DNA of 25,520 bases from Rikenellaceae bacterium (GCA_900767405.1 CAAFZB010000009.1:1-25520), one strand, 5' to 3'. Positions 14,419 to 23,577 are shown, counted from the stretch's first letter. Notes: a model not told the origin generated them from the letters alone. Program-made: numbers and translations.

Positions 14419-17400
14419 ATGTCTTTCGTACACCTTCACGTCCATACTCAGTATTCCATCCTTGACGGTATGTCCAACATCTCCGCCCTTTTCTCGAAGG
14501 CCGAGGAACTTGGAATGAGCGGCATCGCCATCACCGACCACGGGAATATGTACGGAGTAAAGGAGTTCTGCAACGTTGCAAAGAAACACCCCTCGGTTAA
14601 GCCTGTCATAGGCTGTGAGGTGTACGTTACAAGGCACTACGACCACAGGCTCAAGGATTCTGACCACAAGAAATACTATCACCTCATACTGCTGGCCAAG
14701 AACTACGAAGGATACAGGAACCTTATGAAGCTTGTATCGGTCGGGCATCTTGAGGGGAAGTACTACGACAAGCCCAGGATTTCGCACGAAATCCTTGAAA
14801 AATATCACGAAAACCTTATTTGCTCATCGGCCTGCCTTGCAGGCGAAATCCCCCAGCAGATAATCGCCGGAAATATGGAAGGAGCATCCGAGAGCATCGA
14901 ATGGTTCAAGAATCTTTTCGGAGAAGATTTTTATCTGGAGGTTATGCTGCACAAGACCCAGGTCCCGGGAATGACCCAGGAGTTGTACGAACTGCAGAAA
15001 AAGGCCTGCGACGGTATTTTTGAACTTGCCCTCAAACACAACGTCAAGGTCATAGCAACCAACGACGTTCACTTCGTGAACAAGGACGACGGTCCGGCTC
15101 ACGACCTCCTGATATGCCTCAACACAGGCAAATACGTAGACGAAAGCCCCCGGCTGCGCTATACCCAGCAGGAGTATTTCAAGAGCGAGGAGGAAATGGC
15201 CGAACTGTTCCCGGACCATCCGGAAGTCCTGTCCAACACTATGGAGATTCTGGACAAGGTCGAACCCTTCGAGATAGACAGGGACCACGTCCTTCCAAAA
15301 TTCAGCATAGACCCGGGCTTCCTCAAAGACATAGACAGGCACCTGTCGGAATATAAGGAAGTCATCGATGCCGGCAGAAACGACGAGAAAGGCAACTATC
15401 GCGGCGACGAATTCTGCAATTCGGTTGCCTACCTGTGCCATCTTACCTATCTGGGAGCCGCAAAACGCTACGGAGACCTCTCCGAAGAGATTGCCCAGAA
15501 ACTGGATTTCGAGCTCAAGACAATCTCCAGGATGGGCTTCCCCGACTACTTCCTCATTGTGCAGGATTTCATCAACTGGGCCCGCAGGAACGGAATTTCC
15601 GTAGGTCCCGGCCGAGGTTCGGCAGCCGGCAGCATAGTGTCCTACTGTCTTGGTATCACCAACCTCGACCCTCACAAATACAAACTGCTGTTCGAGCGTT
15701 TCCTCAACCCCGAACGAATAAGTATGCCCGATATCGACGTGGATTTTGACGACGAAGGCCGCTACCGCGTTATCCAGTATGTTCAGGAACATTACGGAGC
15801 CGACCACATCTCCCACGTCATAACCTTCGGCACAATGGCCGCAAAACTGGCAATCAAGGACGTGGCCCGCGTTTGCCGGCTTCCCCTCGACCAGAGCGAC
15901 CGTCTTACCAAGATGATTCCCGACCGTCCCTTCGACGTAAAGGAAGGAAAGGAGACGAAGACCGTAAAGCCGAACCTCAAGAACTGCGTCAAATACGTTG
16001 CCGACCTCAAGCACGAATTCGAGGAAGGAGAACCTCTGGTACGGCAGGTCCTGCATTATGCCCTTCAGCTTGAGGGATGCATCCGTCAGGTGGGGATTCA
16101 CGCCTGCGCAATGATCATAGGGCGAGGCAACCTTACCGACTACATTCCCATCTCTATGGGCGTTGACAAGGCCACCGGACAGGACGTCTGGGTGTCCCAG
16201 TACGAAGGTACTATGATAGAAGACGTAGGAATGCTCAAGATGGACTTCCTGGGTCTTCGCACCCTTTCCATAATCAAGGAATGCCTGCGCCTTGTAAAGA
16301 AGAACTACGGCAAGGACATAGACATTGAAGCCATACCCATAGACGACCCCGCGGTATTCGACCTGTACGGCCGCGGAGACACCAAGAGCGTCTTCCAGTT
16401 TGAATCCGGCGGAATGAAGGAATATCTTATGAAACTCCATCCGCAGCGCTTCGAAGACCTTATCGCGATGAACGCGCTCTACCGTCCGGGTCCTATGGAA
16501 TACATTCCCCAATTCATTGCCCGCAAGCGGGGTGATGAGAAAATCTCCTACGACCTTCCCGAAATGGAAGAGTTCCTGGAAGACACCTACGGAATCACGG
16601 TCTACCAGGAGCAGGTGATGCAGCTTTCCCAGAAGATATCGGGCTTTTCGAAGGGAAAGGCCGACAAGCTTCGCAAGGCTATGGGAAAAAAGAAACTGGA
16701 CGTGCTGGAAGGTCTCTATGCCGACTTTATGGACGGAGGTCTGAAGAACGGACATCCGCAGGAAAAGCTGGACAAGATATGGAAAGACTGGAGGGCGTTC
16801 GCCGAGTACGCATTCAACAAGTCACACGCTACCTGCTACGCCTGGGTAAGCTACCAGACCGCCTGGCTCAAGGCTCATTATCCTTCTGAATTCCAGGCAG
16901 CCAACCTGTCTCAGAACCTCAGCAATATGGAGGAGATAAAAGAGATAATGGATGACTGCAAGAAGGGAAGGATAAAGGTTCTCAACCCCGACATAAACGA
17001 ATCGGACGCCCATTTTACCGTAAACAAGGACCATAACATACGCTTCGGTCTTGCCGGAATAAAAGGCTTCGGCAGCAATATCGTAGACCTTATCCTGGCC
17101 GAGAGGAACGCTTCGGGCCCGTTCAAGGACGTATTCGATTTTATGGAGAGAATGAACGGCAACATAAACCGCCGCTCGCTGGAAAGCCTCGTCTATGCCG
17201 GAGCTCTGGACTCCTTCGGGTACAAGCGCACCCAGTTCTTCCTCCCCTGCCACAACGGGGAACTCTTCATTGACGAGTTGGTGAAATACGCCCAGCTTTA
17301 CTGCAATGACGCTCTGGACAGCAGCTGCTCCCTGTTCGGCGATGCCGAGGAACTCGCACCCATAAGGCCCGAAATGCCGTCTGCTCCGCAGGAGGAAAAC

Positions 17401-18093
17401 GTTCTCGCCCTGTTGCAGGAAGAGAAGGCTCTGGTGGGAATGTACCTTTCTTCCCATCCGCTCGACCAGTATGACTTTGAGCTGAAGAATTTCGTTACCC
17501 TGCAGCTCTCGGACCTCAAGCCTTTCGTAGATTCATATCCCAAGGATGCCAAGGCGCAGAAGATATCCCTGGCCGGACTTGTTTCCGAGGTTAAGCCCAT
17601 TACAACGAGAAACGGCGCGCCGGCAATGAAAATCAAGCTCGAAGACTTTTCGGGAAGCCACGAGTTCGCTTTCTTCGGTAAGAATTACGAACGCTTCCTC
17701 CCCTACCTCAAGCTTCACGAGAAACTCTATCTCGAGGGTACTGTAAAGGCCCGTTTCCTGGGGAAGAACCCCGACGGCACGGCAAAGACCGGGGATGTGG
17801 AGTTTAACGTAGACAGCATCAATCTCCTGGGTAACATTGCGGCCGACCGTCTGCTGGGAATAACCCTCTACATAGACTCTGCAAGCCTTACAGACAAATA
17901 CCGCTCGAGCCTGGTGAAGTTCCTTAAGTCGAACAAAGGGAAAACGCCCCTGTGCATAACCTTGAGCGACAAGGAAAGCGGATACAACGTGGAATTCGTT
18001 TCCAGGAAATACGCCCTTACCCTTTCCACCGCTTCTATGAGGGACCTGGACCGTCTGGGCATCCCCTACTCCATTTCAAAGACAAAGCTTTAG
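14419..18093 (+). CDS. dnaE: DNA polymerase III subunit alpha
   Basis: 1224 residues, the replicative polymerase (E. coli 1160). An N-terminal PHP domain (about 1-280) has an apparently intact metal site: HLHVHTQYS with His5, 7 and 9, ITDHGNMYG, GCEVYVT and ATNDVHF. The polymerase domain has GPGRGSAAGS and the catalytic PDIDVDFDD at 437-445 (Asp438 and Asp440), then RQVGIHACAM, FQFESGGM, ALYRPGPMEY and NKSHATCYAWVSYQTA. A helix-hairpin-helix region precedes an OB-fold domain (about 1040-1120, ISLAGLVSEVKP). A near-match to a -7 box (TAACTTAG, 14392-14399) may give local transcription; readthrough from the EEP gene is also possible. The TAG stop shares its G with the first unit of a repeat array. 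Confidence 0.98.
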   Translation: MSFVHLHVHTQYSILDGMSNISALFSKAEELGMSGIAITDHGNMYGVKEFCNVAKKHPSVKPVIGCEVYVTRHYDHRLKDSDHKKYYHLILLAKNYEGYRNLMKLVSVGHLEGKYYDKPRISHEILEKYHENLICSSACLAGEIPQQIIAGNMEGASESIEWFKNLFGEDFYLEVMLHKTQVPGMTQELYELQKKACDGIFELALKHNVKVIATNDVHFVNKDDGPAHDLLICLNTGKYVDESPRLRYTQQEYFKSEEEMAELFPDHPEVLSNTMEILDKVEPFEIDRDHVLPKFSIDPGFLKDIDRHLSEYKEVIDAGRNDEKGNYRGDEFCNSVAYLCHLTYLGAAKRYGDLSEEIAQKLDFELKTISRMGFPDYFLIVQDFINWARRNGISVGPGRGSAAGSIVSYCLGITNLDPHKYKLLFERFLNPERISMPDIDVDFDDEGRYRVIQYVQEHYGADHISHVITFGTMAAKLAIKDVARVCRLPLDQSDRLTKMIPDRPFDVKEGKETKTVKPNLKNCVKYVADLKHEFEEGEPLVRQVLHYALQLEGCIRQVGIHACAMIIGRGNLTDYIPISMGVDKATGQDVWVSQYEGTMIEDVGMLKMDFLGLRTLSIIKECLRLVKKNYGKDIDIEAIPIDDPAVFDLYGRGDTKSVFQFESGGMKEYLMKLHPQRFEDLIAMNALYRPGPMEYIPQFIARKRGDEKISYDLPEMEEFLEDTYGITVYQEQVMQLSQKISGFSKGKADKLRKAMGKKKLDVLEGLYADFMDGGLKNGHPQEKLDKIWKDWRAFAEYAFNKSHATCYAWVSYQTAWLKAHYPSEFQAANLSQNLSNMEEIKEIMDDCKKGRIKVLNPDINESDAHFTVNKDHNIRFGLAGIKGFGSNIVDLILAERNASGPFKDVFDFMERMNGNINRRSLESLVYAGALDSFGYKRTQFFLPCHNGELFIDELVKYAQLYCNDALDSSCSLFGDAEELAPIRPEMPSAPQEENVLALLQEEKALVGMYLSSHPLDQYDFELKNFVTLQLSDLKPFVDSYPKDAKAQKISLAGLVSEVKPITTRNGAPAMKIKLEDFSGSHEFAFFGKNYERFLPYLKLHEKLYLEGTVKARFLGKNPDGTAKTGDVEFNVDSINLLGNIAADRLLGITLYIDSASLTDKYRSSLVKFLKSNKGKTPLCITLSDKESGYNVEFVSRKYALTLSTASMRDLDRLGIPYSISKTKL

Positions 18094-18149
18094 GTCATCC
18101 CGGACCTAACTGGTCATCCCGGACCTAACTGGTCATCCCGGACCTAACT
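18093..18149 (+). repeat. three perfect tandem 19-bp units
   Basis: GGTCATCCCGGACCTAACT occurs three times head to tail at 18093, 18112 and 18131. Each unit holds GGTC...GACC inverted arms. The first base is the last base of the dnaE TAG. The first 13 bases equal the start of the following 64-bp elements. Confidence 0.95.
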
Positions 18150-18150
18150 G

Positions 18151-18260
18151 GTCATCCCGGACTTGATCCGGGATCCCTCGTCTCAATGGATTGCGGGTCG
18201 GGGCCCGCAATGACGAAGGGTCGGAGCCCGCAATGACGAAGGGTCGGGGCCCGCAATGAC
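18151..18260 (+). repeat. palindromic repeat block A: 64-bp element plus two 23-bp units
   Basis: 18151-18214 runs from GTCAT to ATGAC (inverted ends) and contains two hairpins: ATCCCGGA/TCCGGGAT around CTTGA, and ATTGCGGG/CCCGCAAT. Two 23-bp units follow (18215-18237 and 18238-18260), each GAAGGGTCGG(A/G)GCCCGC followed by AATGAC, which repeat only the right end of the element. This belongs to the type of GTCAT/ATGAC palindromic repeats scattered in many bacterial genomes. Confidence 0.9.
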
Positions 18261-18267
18261 ACCTCTG

Positions 18268-18395
18268 GTCATCCCGGACTTGATCCGGGATCCCTCGCCT
18301 CCAGGGATTGCGGGTCGGAGCCCGCAATGACGAAGGATCGGGTCCGCAATGACGGAGGGTCGAGGCCCGCAATGACGTCCGTTTGTCGCAATGAC
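18268..18395 (+). repeat. palindromic repeat block B: 64-bp element plus three right-end units
   Basis: 18268-18331 is a second 64-bp element, the same length as in block A and with the same two hairpins. It is followed by right-end units of 22 bp (18332-18353), 23 bp (18354-18376) and a decayed 19-bp unit (18377-18395), all ending AATGAC. No convincing gene lies in 18094-18420; the frames open through the repeats are by-products of the repeat. Confidence 0.9.
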
Positions 18396-18420
18396 GGTTT
18401 TCTACGCGCAGCCTTTCTGC

Positions 18421-18450
18421 AAAAAAAGCGCCTCCGTTTGGAAGCGCTTT
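18421..18450 (-). terminator. intrinsic terminator of the glyS/lipoprotein unit
   Basis: On the minus strand AAAGCGC (18450-18444) pairs with GCGCTTT (18431-18425); past one mismatch TCC pairs with GGA, with a four-base loop. The stem runs into seven T (plus-strand A tract 18421-18427). It lies 17 bp after the lipoprotein stop. Confidence 0.88.
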
Positions 18451-18467
18451 AATTGTGATCTCCTATA

Positions 18468-21400
18468 TTATTTGGGTTTATTAACAACTGTAACTTTGCA
18501 GATAACAACTGATCCCTTACCATCATCAAATTTAATTTCAGTTGAACCTAATGCTGCTGCTATGGCTTTAATACCCTTTCCTGCTTTGTCTCCTTTAAGT
18601 GCTTCAAATGTGACAATCCCGGGTGTTGTTGCTGAATGTGTCACTGCAGTAAGTGGAACCGTTAAAATTTCTACCGATTTTTCGTTATCATTTTTCCCAT
18701 TTAGATAAATAGTAGGTTCATAAACATTCAAGCCAAAGGCCAGAACATTAATCTCACAGGTCGCTTCAACACCACTTTCATCCTTTGCCGTAGCCTTAAG
18801 AGTAGTTTTTCCTACCTTACTCGGAGTTATTTCACAACTTCCATCGGCTTTTGTATTAATTGTTGCAACATTACTATCCAGTATAGACCACTCAACGCCC
18901 GTTTCAAATGCATTATTAGGAGTAACGGAGCTTACACTGACTGTTTTCTTTTCATATTTACCTTTATTATCAGGGAAGATATCCAGTTTTGTTGCAGAAA
19001 GGGTTATTCCGGTAACCTTAACAGGATTAACGGTAATTACGCAGGTATCGGCAACTTCACTTCCATCCTTTGCCTTGGCAATGAGCTTGGTTGTTCCTCC
19101 CTTTGCGGGTTTTACGTCACAAGTCCCATCTTTCTTCGGGTCAATCGTTGCCACTGTATTATCTGTAATAGACCATTCGATGTCCTTATTGAATGCATTC
19201 TCAGGCGTAATAGTGTTTACCTTGACATTTGTAGGATTGACCGGACCCTTGGGAAGGTCAAGTGCCAATGTTTTTGCAGAAAGGGTTATTCCGGTAACCT
19301 TGACTGCCGTTACGGTAATTGTGCAGGTATCGGCAACTTCACTTCCATCCTTTGCCTTGGCAATGAGCTTGGTTGTTCCTTCAGCTTTAGCCTTAACGAC
19401 ACAACCTGCATTATCTTTCGATTCAAACGTAGCAATGGTTTCATCCGTAAACCGCCAATCAATGCTCTTGTCGCTGGCATTTGCAGGCAGAATCTCAGAA
19501 ATTGTCACTGTCGACTTTTCTTTTTCTGAAGCCGGATTAGACAATTCAAGGGCTACACTCTTCTTGTCAAGCGTGATGCTTGTAACCAGAATATCGGTAA
19601 CCGTTATTGAGCACTCTGCATATACTTCGAATCCCTGAGCCTTTACCCTCAATGTTGCCGTTCCTTTATTCTTTGCTTTGACTGTATAGCTCATCTTGTC
19701 TTCCGAAGGTGTAATATCTACAACACCCGCAGGAGCAACCTCCCATTTTTCTATCTTTTTGGTAGTTGCCTCATCGGGGAGAATGGCTGTTACATTAACC
19801 ACACCTTTACTTTTCTCTGTTCCGTTATTCACAAGAACAAGAGAGTCCCTGTCAAGAACAATCCGGGAAACGTCAGCCTTGATTTTGAGTGTAACAGAGG
19901 CCTTCTTTTCGGGATTGTCTACAGAAGTAGCCGTAATGGTAACATCACCTACGCTTACGGGCGTAACAATACCTGAGTTCTCTCCAACTGTAGCAATAGA
20001 AGATTTGTTGCTGCTCCAGGTTAGAGACTTGTCGGAGGCATCAGACGGATCAAATAAAATAAATTCGTTGAGGTCTAGAGAGCTATCGATATTTATGTTC
20101 TTGTTTGCCCCGAGGTCTTTAAACGATATTCCTTTAACTCCAATATATTTTTCTTGTTTTACATCGAAATAGTTAGAAGTAAGATTCTCATCGTCTGTCT
20201 TTACAATAAGGCAGCAGGCCAGGCAATAATTACCTTCAAAATAAGATTTTATCCTATTCATTTCACTGGCAGGAACCGTTATCTTTACGATACCTTCTGC
20301 TTCGCTTGTAACTACAACGCTGCTTACAGAGAGTTTTGATGCGTCGGCCTTTGTCTTAACCTGTCTGTAGTCAAGGCAAACGTTCTCTTTCGTAAGTTTC
20401 TTTGCACCGGCGGCGGGAGTAACCCTGAAACTAAGGTTCAAATCCTTAAATACTTTGTTCTTAGGCCCTTTATCTTCCACATAAGATGCATATGCAACCC
20501 CTCCCGAATATTCAGGCACGAATATCACAGACTGAATTCTGCTCTTCAGCTTGGATACGTCGGTCTTTAATCCTGCAACATCTGTCTGGAGCGTTCCTAC
20601 GCTGGTCTTGAGTGACCCAACATCTGTCGTCAAGGTCGAAATGCTCGCATTTATTGAACTTATAGAGGAATTGATGCTGGTAATTTGACTTTCTACAGTG
20701 GAAACCCTGGAGGCCAAACCATTGTAATTGTTCTTTATGTCCGAAATTTCACCGTCAATCGCACCGAATTTATTCTTGATAACGGCCGTGACAAATCCGT
20801 CATTCGCACTGATTGCATCTTCAATTGCCTTCTTGTATTCAGCTGTTACAGCCTTCTTGGCCCTGTCTATGGAATCCAGCGATTCCTTTACAGAAATGTT
20901 CAAAGCCTCTACCTTCCCATTGACTCTTCCAAGAGAATCGAGGATCATATTTATGCTGTCACGCATATTCGAGATATGCTTCTGTGACATTCCGTCCAAA
21001 GCTTTGATTTTCTCGCAGAGCTTTGTATAAGCCGTGTCAATCCTGAAGTTAAAGCTACTGCCAGTTGAATCGACTTTGAATCCAAGACGGGATGCTATCG
21101 AATCCACCTTATGGTTGATGCTGGAAGCCGTAGAATCCACTCTGTCGTTAATGCTGGCAGATGAAGAATCCATATAGTGGATAAGCCCGGCAGTAAGTAC
21201 TTCCATTTCAGAAGCCAGATCAGAAATATCCTTGTGCAATTTGGCAGAGGTTGAATCCAACCTGAAGTTGAGCGCAGCTGCGGTATCCCTGATGGTGTTG
21301 TTTATTGCATTGTCGGTGCTGTCCAAATCTTCTCTTATGGCTGCAAGCAGACTTTCGGTCTGAGCTATGGTATAGTATCCTCTCAACTGTGTGGCAACCC

Positions 21401-22001
21401 AGTCTTTAAGACCATTCTCACACCGACCTATCGCGTCGCTGAGTTCTTTTTTGAGTGCCTTGTCAAGAGAATCTATCCTGCTGTCAAGACCGTCGGCTCT
21501 CTTGTCCAGTTCACTTACAGCCCATCTCAGACTATCCAGCTGCATAGAAGCTCCACCGCTGATAAAAGCTATGAGATCTGCAAGTTCATTGTATGTTTTC
21601 TCCAGTTCTTCCTTGGTTGCAAACGTTTTCTCAACCCATTCCTTTTCGGCATAATTTCCAAGCTTGCTGTCAAGTTCTTTCTTAAGGTTGTCTACATACG
21701 TCTCAAGCTCTCCGATACGTTTTTCAATAGAGGTTTTGGCTTCCTGAAGAGCCGTGATGTCCTTTCCCTTTGCTGTGAGGTCAGCCTCAACCTTGTCCAG
21801 GGTGGCCTTGAGATTCTTGAGGTCGCCTATGCTCCCCATAATGCTCTTGACCTGCTCCTCCAGAGGAGCAATCCTGGTACTCTCTATGATATCGACGTGT
21901 TTTTCGATATCATCCATCTGCTGTTTGAATTTTGAGCAGGAAACGATTGTTCCCAATGCAAAAAGGGTAACCAGGGTTACCAGATAAAAGATTTTCTTCA
22001 T
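18468..22001 (-). CDS. large coiled-coil / Ig-like (BIG2-type) lipoprotein
   Basis: 1177 residues. A lipoprotein signal peptide ends at IVSC with Cys22. Residues about 24-490 are predicted coiled coil, rich in Asp, Ser, Lys and Leu; they include five 11-residue units at 277-331 (VDSTASSINHK type) and seven unbroken heptads at about 440-488 (VGSLKTS, VAGLKTD type). A globular domain follows at about 490-620, opening with SVIFVPEYSGG. Six Ig-like modules of about 90-95 residues then run to the end (starts near 625, 708, 805, 900, 994, 1090). Modules 3-5 are close copies. The plan suggests a stalk carrying adhesive or spacer domains, anchored in a membrane; surface exposure is inferred. No catalytic domain is seen. 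It lies 15 bp after glyS and looks richer in A and T than its neighbours. Confidence 0.85.
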   Translation of the reverse strand: MKKIFYLVTLVTLFALGTIVSCSKFKQQMDDIEKHVDIIESTRIAPLEEQVKSIMGSIGDLKNLKATLDKVEADLTAKGKDITALQEAKTSIEKRIGELETYVDNLKKELDSKLGNYAEKEWVEKTFATKEELEKTYNELADLIAFISGGASMQLDSLRWAVSELDKRADGLDSRIDSLDKALKKELSDAIGRCENGLKDWVATQLRGYYTIAQTESLLAAIREDLDSTDNAINNTIRDTAAALNFRLDSTSAKLHKDISDLASEMEVLTAGLIHYMDSSSASINDRVDSTASSINHKVDSIASRLGFKVDSTGSSFNFRIDTAYTKLCEKIKALDGMSQKHISNMRDSINMILDSLGRVNGKVEALNISVKESLDSIDRAKKAVTAEYKKAIEDAISANDGFVTAVIKNKFGAIDGEISDIKNNYNGLASRVSTVESQITSINSSISSINASISTLTTDVGSLKTSVGTLQTDVAGLKTDVSKLKSRIQSVIFVPEYSGGVAYASYVEDKGPKNKVFKDLNLSFRVTPAAGAKKLTKENVCLDYRQVKTKADASKLSVSSVVVTSEAEGIVKITVPASEMNRIKSYFEGNYCLACCLIVKTDDENLTSNYFDVKQEKYIGVKGISFKDLGANKNINIDSSLDLNEFILFDPSDASDKSLTWSSNKSSIATVGENSGIVTPVSVGDVTITATSVDNPEKKASVTLKIKADVSRIVLDRDSLVLVNNGTEKSKGVVNVTAILPDEATTKKIEKWEVAPAGVVDITPSEDKMSYTVKAKNKGTATLRVKAQGFEVYAECSITVTDILVTSITLDKKSVALELSNPASEKEKSTVTISEILPANASDKSIDWRFTDETIATFESKDNAGCVVKAKAEGTTKLIAKAKDGSEVADTCTITVTAVKVTGITLSAKTLALDLPKGPVNPTNVKVNTITPENAFNKDIEWSITDNTVATIDPKKDGTCDVKPAKGGTTKLIAKAKDGSEVADTCVITVNPVKVTGITLSATKLDIFPDNKGKYEKKTVSVSSVTPNNAFETGVEWSILDSNVATINTKADGSCEITPSKVGKTTLKATAKDESGVEATCEINVLAFGLNVYEPTIYLNGKNDNEKSVEILTVPLTAVTHSATTPGIVTFEALKGDKAGKGIKAIAAALGSTEIKFDDGKGSVVICKVTVVNKPK
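18994..19097 (-). repeat. direct DNA repeat, copy 1 (Ig module junction)
   Basis: About 104 bp nearly identical to 19276-19379, offset by 282 bp (94 codons), for example TATCGGCAACTTCACTTCCA in both. It spans the end of one Ig module (AKDGSEVADTC) and the start of the next (KVTGITLSA). Confidence 0.9.
19276..19379 (-). repeat. direct DNA repeat, copy 2 (Ig module junction)
   Basis: The second copy of the 282-bp-period repeat inside the lipoprotein gene. The match is clearly higher than between other modules, pointing to a recent duplication or gene conversion of one module. Confidence 0.9.
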
Positions 22002-22016
22002 AGATATTTATTACTA

Positions 22017-23561
22017 CTAATTGTCCAATTTTTTCAACAGGTTGTTCATATCCACCTTATCCTGAATCATCTGACGAAGGCTTGCTATGGGAACTCTCTG
22101 CTGCTCCATTGTGTCTCTGTCTCTAACCGTCACACAATTGTCATTGAGAGTTTCGTGGTCAACCGTTATGCAGAAAGGCGTTCCAATGGCGTCTTGTCTG
22201 CGGTATCTCTTTCCTATCGAATCTTTCTCCTCGTACTGGCAGTTGAAACAGTACTTGAGTTCTTTCATTATCTCCTGAGCCTTCTCCGGCAATCCGTCTT
22301 TCTTCACAAGAGGAAGCACTGCGGCCTTGACTGGTGCAAGCGCGGCGGGAATGCTCAACACCACGCGGGTGTCCCCACCTTCCAGCTGCTCCTCCTTGAA
22401 CGAATGAGACAGTACCGCGAGGACCATCCGGTCCACGCCGATGGATGTTTCTATCACATACGGAGTGTATGCCCTGTTCTCTTCGGGATCGAAGTACTCT
22501 ATCTTCTTTCCGCTGAACTTCTGGTGGTTTCCAAGGTCGAAGTTTGTACGGCTGTGGACACCCTCAAGTTCCTTGAATCCGAAGGGGAACTGGAATTCTA
22601 TATCGGTTGCGGCATTGGCGTAGTGAGCCAGCTTCTCGTGGTCGTGGAAACGGTAGTTTTCGGCTCCCATTCCAAGATTCACGTGCCATTTCATCCTCTG
22701 CTCCTTCCATTTTGCGAACCAGTCGAGTTCTGTACCGGGCTTGATGAAGAACTGCATCTCCATCTGCTCGAACTCCCTCATTCTGAAGATGAACTGGCGG
22801 GCGACTATCTCGTTGCGGAAGGCCTTTCCTATCTGGGCAATTCCGAAGGGAATCTTCATTCTTCCCGTCTTCTGAACGTTGAGATAGTTGACGAATATTC
22901 CCTGAGCCGTCTCGGGACGCAGATAAATGGTGTTTGCGCCATCGGCGGTACTGCCCATAGAAGTAGAGAACATAAGGTTGAACTGACGTACGTCGGTCCA
23001 GTTGCAGGTCCCGCTTATGGGACATACTATACCGCAGTCGATGATAATCTGCCTGTATTCGTCGAAGTTGCCCTCCTGCTCGGCCTTTACGAAACGGTTG
23101 TGCACCTCATCGTACTTGGCCTTTTCACGAAGCACGTTGGGATTGGTGGCGCGGAACTGTTCCTCATTGAACGACTCTGCAAATTTTTTCCTGCCCTTCT
23201 CGACCTCCTTGTTTATCTTCTCCTCTATCTTGCCAAGGTAATCCTCGATAAGAACGTCTGCCCTGTACCGTTTCTTGCTGTCCTTGTTGTCAATGAGAGG
23301 GTCGTTGAAAGCGCCGACGTGTCCCGAAGCCTCCCATATCCTGGGATGCATAAAGATGCAGGAATCAATGCCCACGATATTCTCGTTGAGCCTTGTCATC
23401 GCATTCCACCAATACTGCTTTATATTGTTCTTGAGCTCTACGCCCATCTGGCCATAGTCATAGACGGCAGCCAACCCGTCATAAATTTCGCTGGAAGGGA
23501 AAATGAACCCATATTCCTTGCAATGTGCAACCAGTACCTTAAAAAGTTCGTCTTGTGTCAT
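22017..23561 (-). CDS. glyS: glycyl-tRNA synthetase (single-chain, alpha2 type)
   Basis: 514 residues. It charges tRNA-Gly. Class II core motifs are present: GTCNWTDVRQFNLMF, YLRPETAQGIFVNYLNV, motif 2 FRNEIVARQFIFRMREFEQ, and motif 3 TSIGVDRMVLAVL. A C-terminal anticodon-binding domain follows (IPAALAPVKAAVLPLV to IASLRQM). This is the eukaryote/archaea-like form also used by Bacteroidota, not the alpha2beta2 GlyQ-GlyS form. ATG 23561 is chosen; the frame stays open to 23588, but the -7 box at 23570-23577 makes a longer start unlikely. The lipoprotein gene follows after 15 bp. Confidence 0.96.
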   Translation of the reverse strand: MTQDELFKVLVAHCKEYGFIFPSSEIYDGLAAVYDYGQMGVELKNNIKQYWWNAMTRLNENIVGIDSCIFMHPRIWEASGHVGAFNDPLIDNKDSKKRYRADVLIEDYLGKIEEKINKEVEKGRKKFAESFNEEQFRATNPNVLREKAKYDEVHNRFVKAEQEGNFDEYRQIIIDCGIVCPISGTCNWTDVRQFNLMFSTSMGSTADGANTIYLRPETAQGIFVNYLNVQKTGRMKIPFGIAQIGKAFRNEIVARQFIFRMREFEQMEMQFFIKPGTELDWFAKWKEQRMKWHVNLGMGAENYRFHDHEKLAHYANAATDIEFQFPFGFKELEGVHSRTNFDLGNHQKFSGKKIEYFDPEENRAYTPYVIETSIGVDRMVLAVLSHSFKEEQLEGGDTRVVLSIPAALAPVKAAVLPLVKKDGLPEKAQEIMKELKYCFNCQYEEKDSIGKRYRRQDAIGTPFCITVDHETLNDNCVTVRDRDTMEQQRVPIASLRQMIQDKVDMNNLLKKLDN

Positions 23562-23569
23562 AATAGATG

Positions 23570-23577
23570 CAAATATA
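23570..23577 (-). promoter_or_regulatory. -7 box of glyS
   Basis: CAAATATA on the plus strand is TATATTTG on the minus strand, eight bases before the glyS ATG, again implying a very short leader. No clear -33 match is seen. Confidence 0.6.

Noticed and set aside
14824..16755. Long minus-strand open frame (643 codons) inside dnaE
   Set aside because: It is the antisense shadow of a high-GC3 gene. The plus strand carries every DnaE motif, and the antisense product shows no recognisable family feature.
18133..18372. 79-residue minus-strand open frame across the repeats (with the motif GIPDQVRDD)
   Set aside because: It is a translation of the palindromic repeats themselves. Its internal repetition mirrors the DNA units and there is no start context, so it is not counted as a gene.
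18093..18395. Possible CRISPR array
   Set aside because: The units are adjacent, without unique spacers of constant length; the elements are palindromic and there are no cas genes.
22002..22016. Separate promoter for the lipoprotein gene in the glyS intergenic gap
   Set aside because: The 15-bp gap is A/T-rich but contains no TAnnTTTG box on the minus strand.
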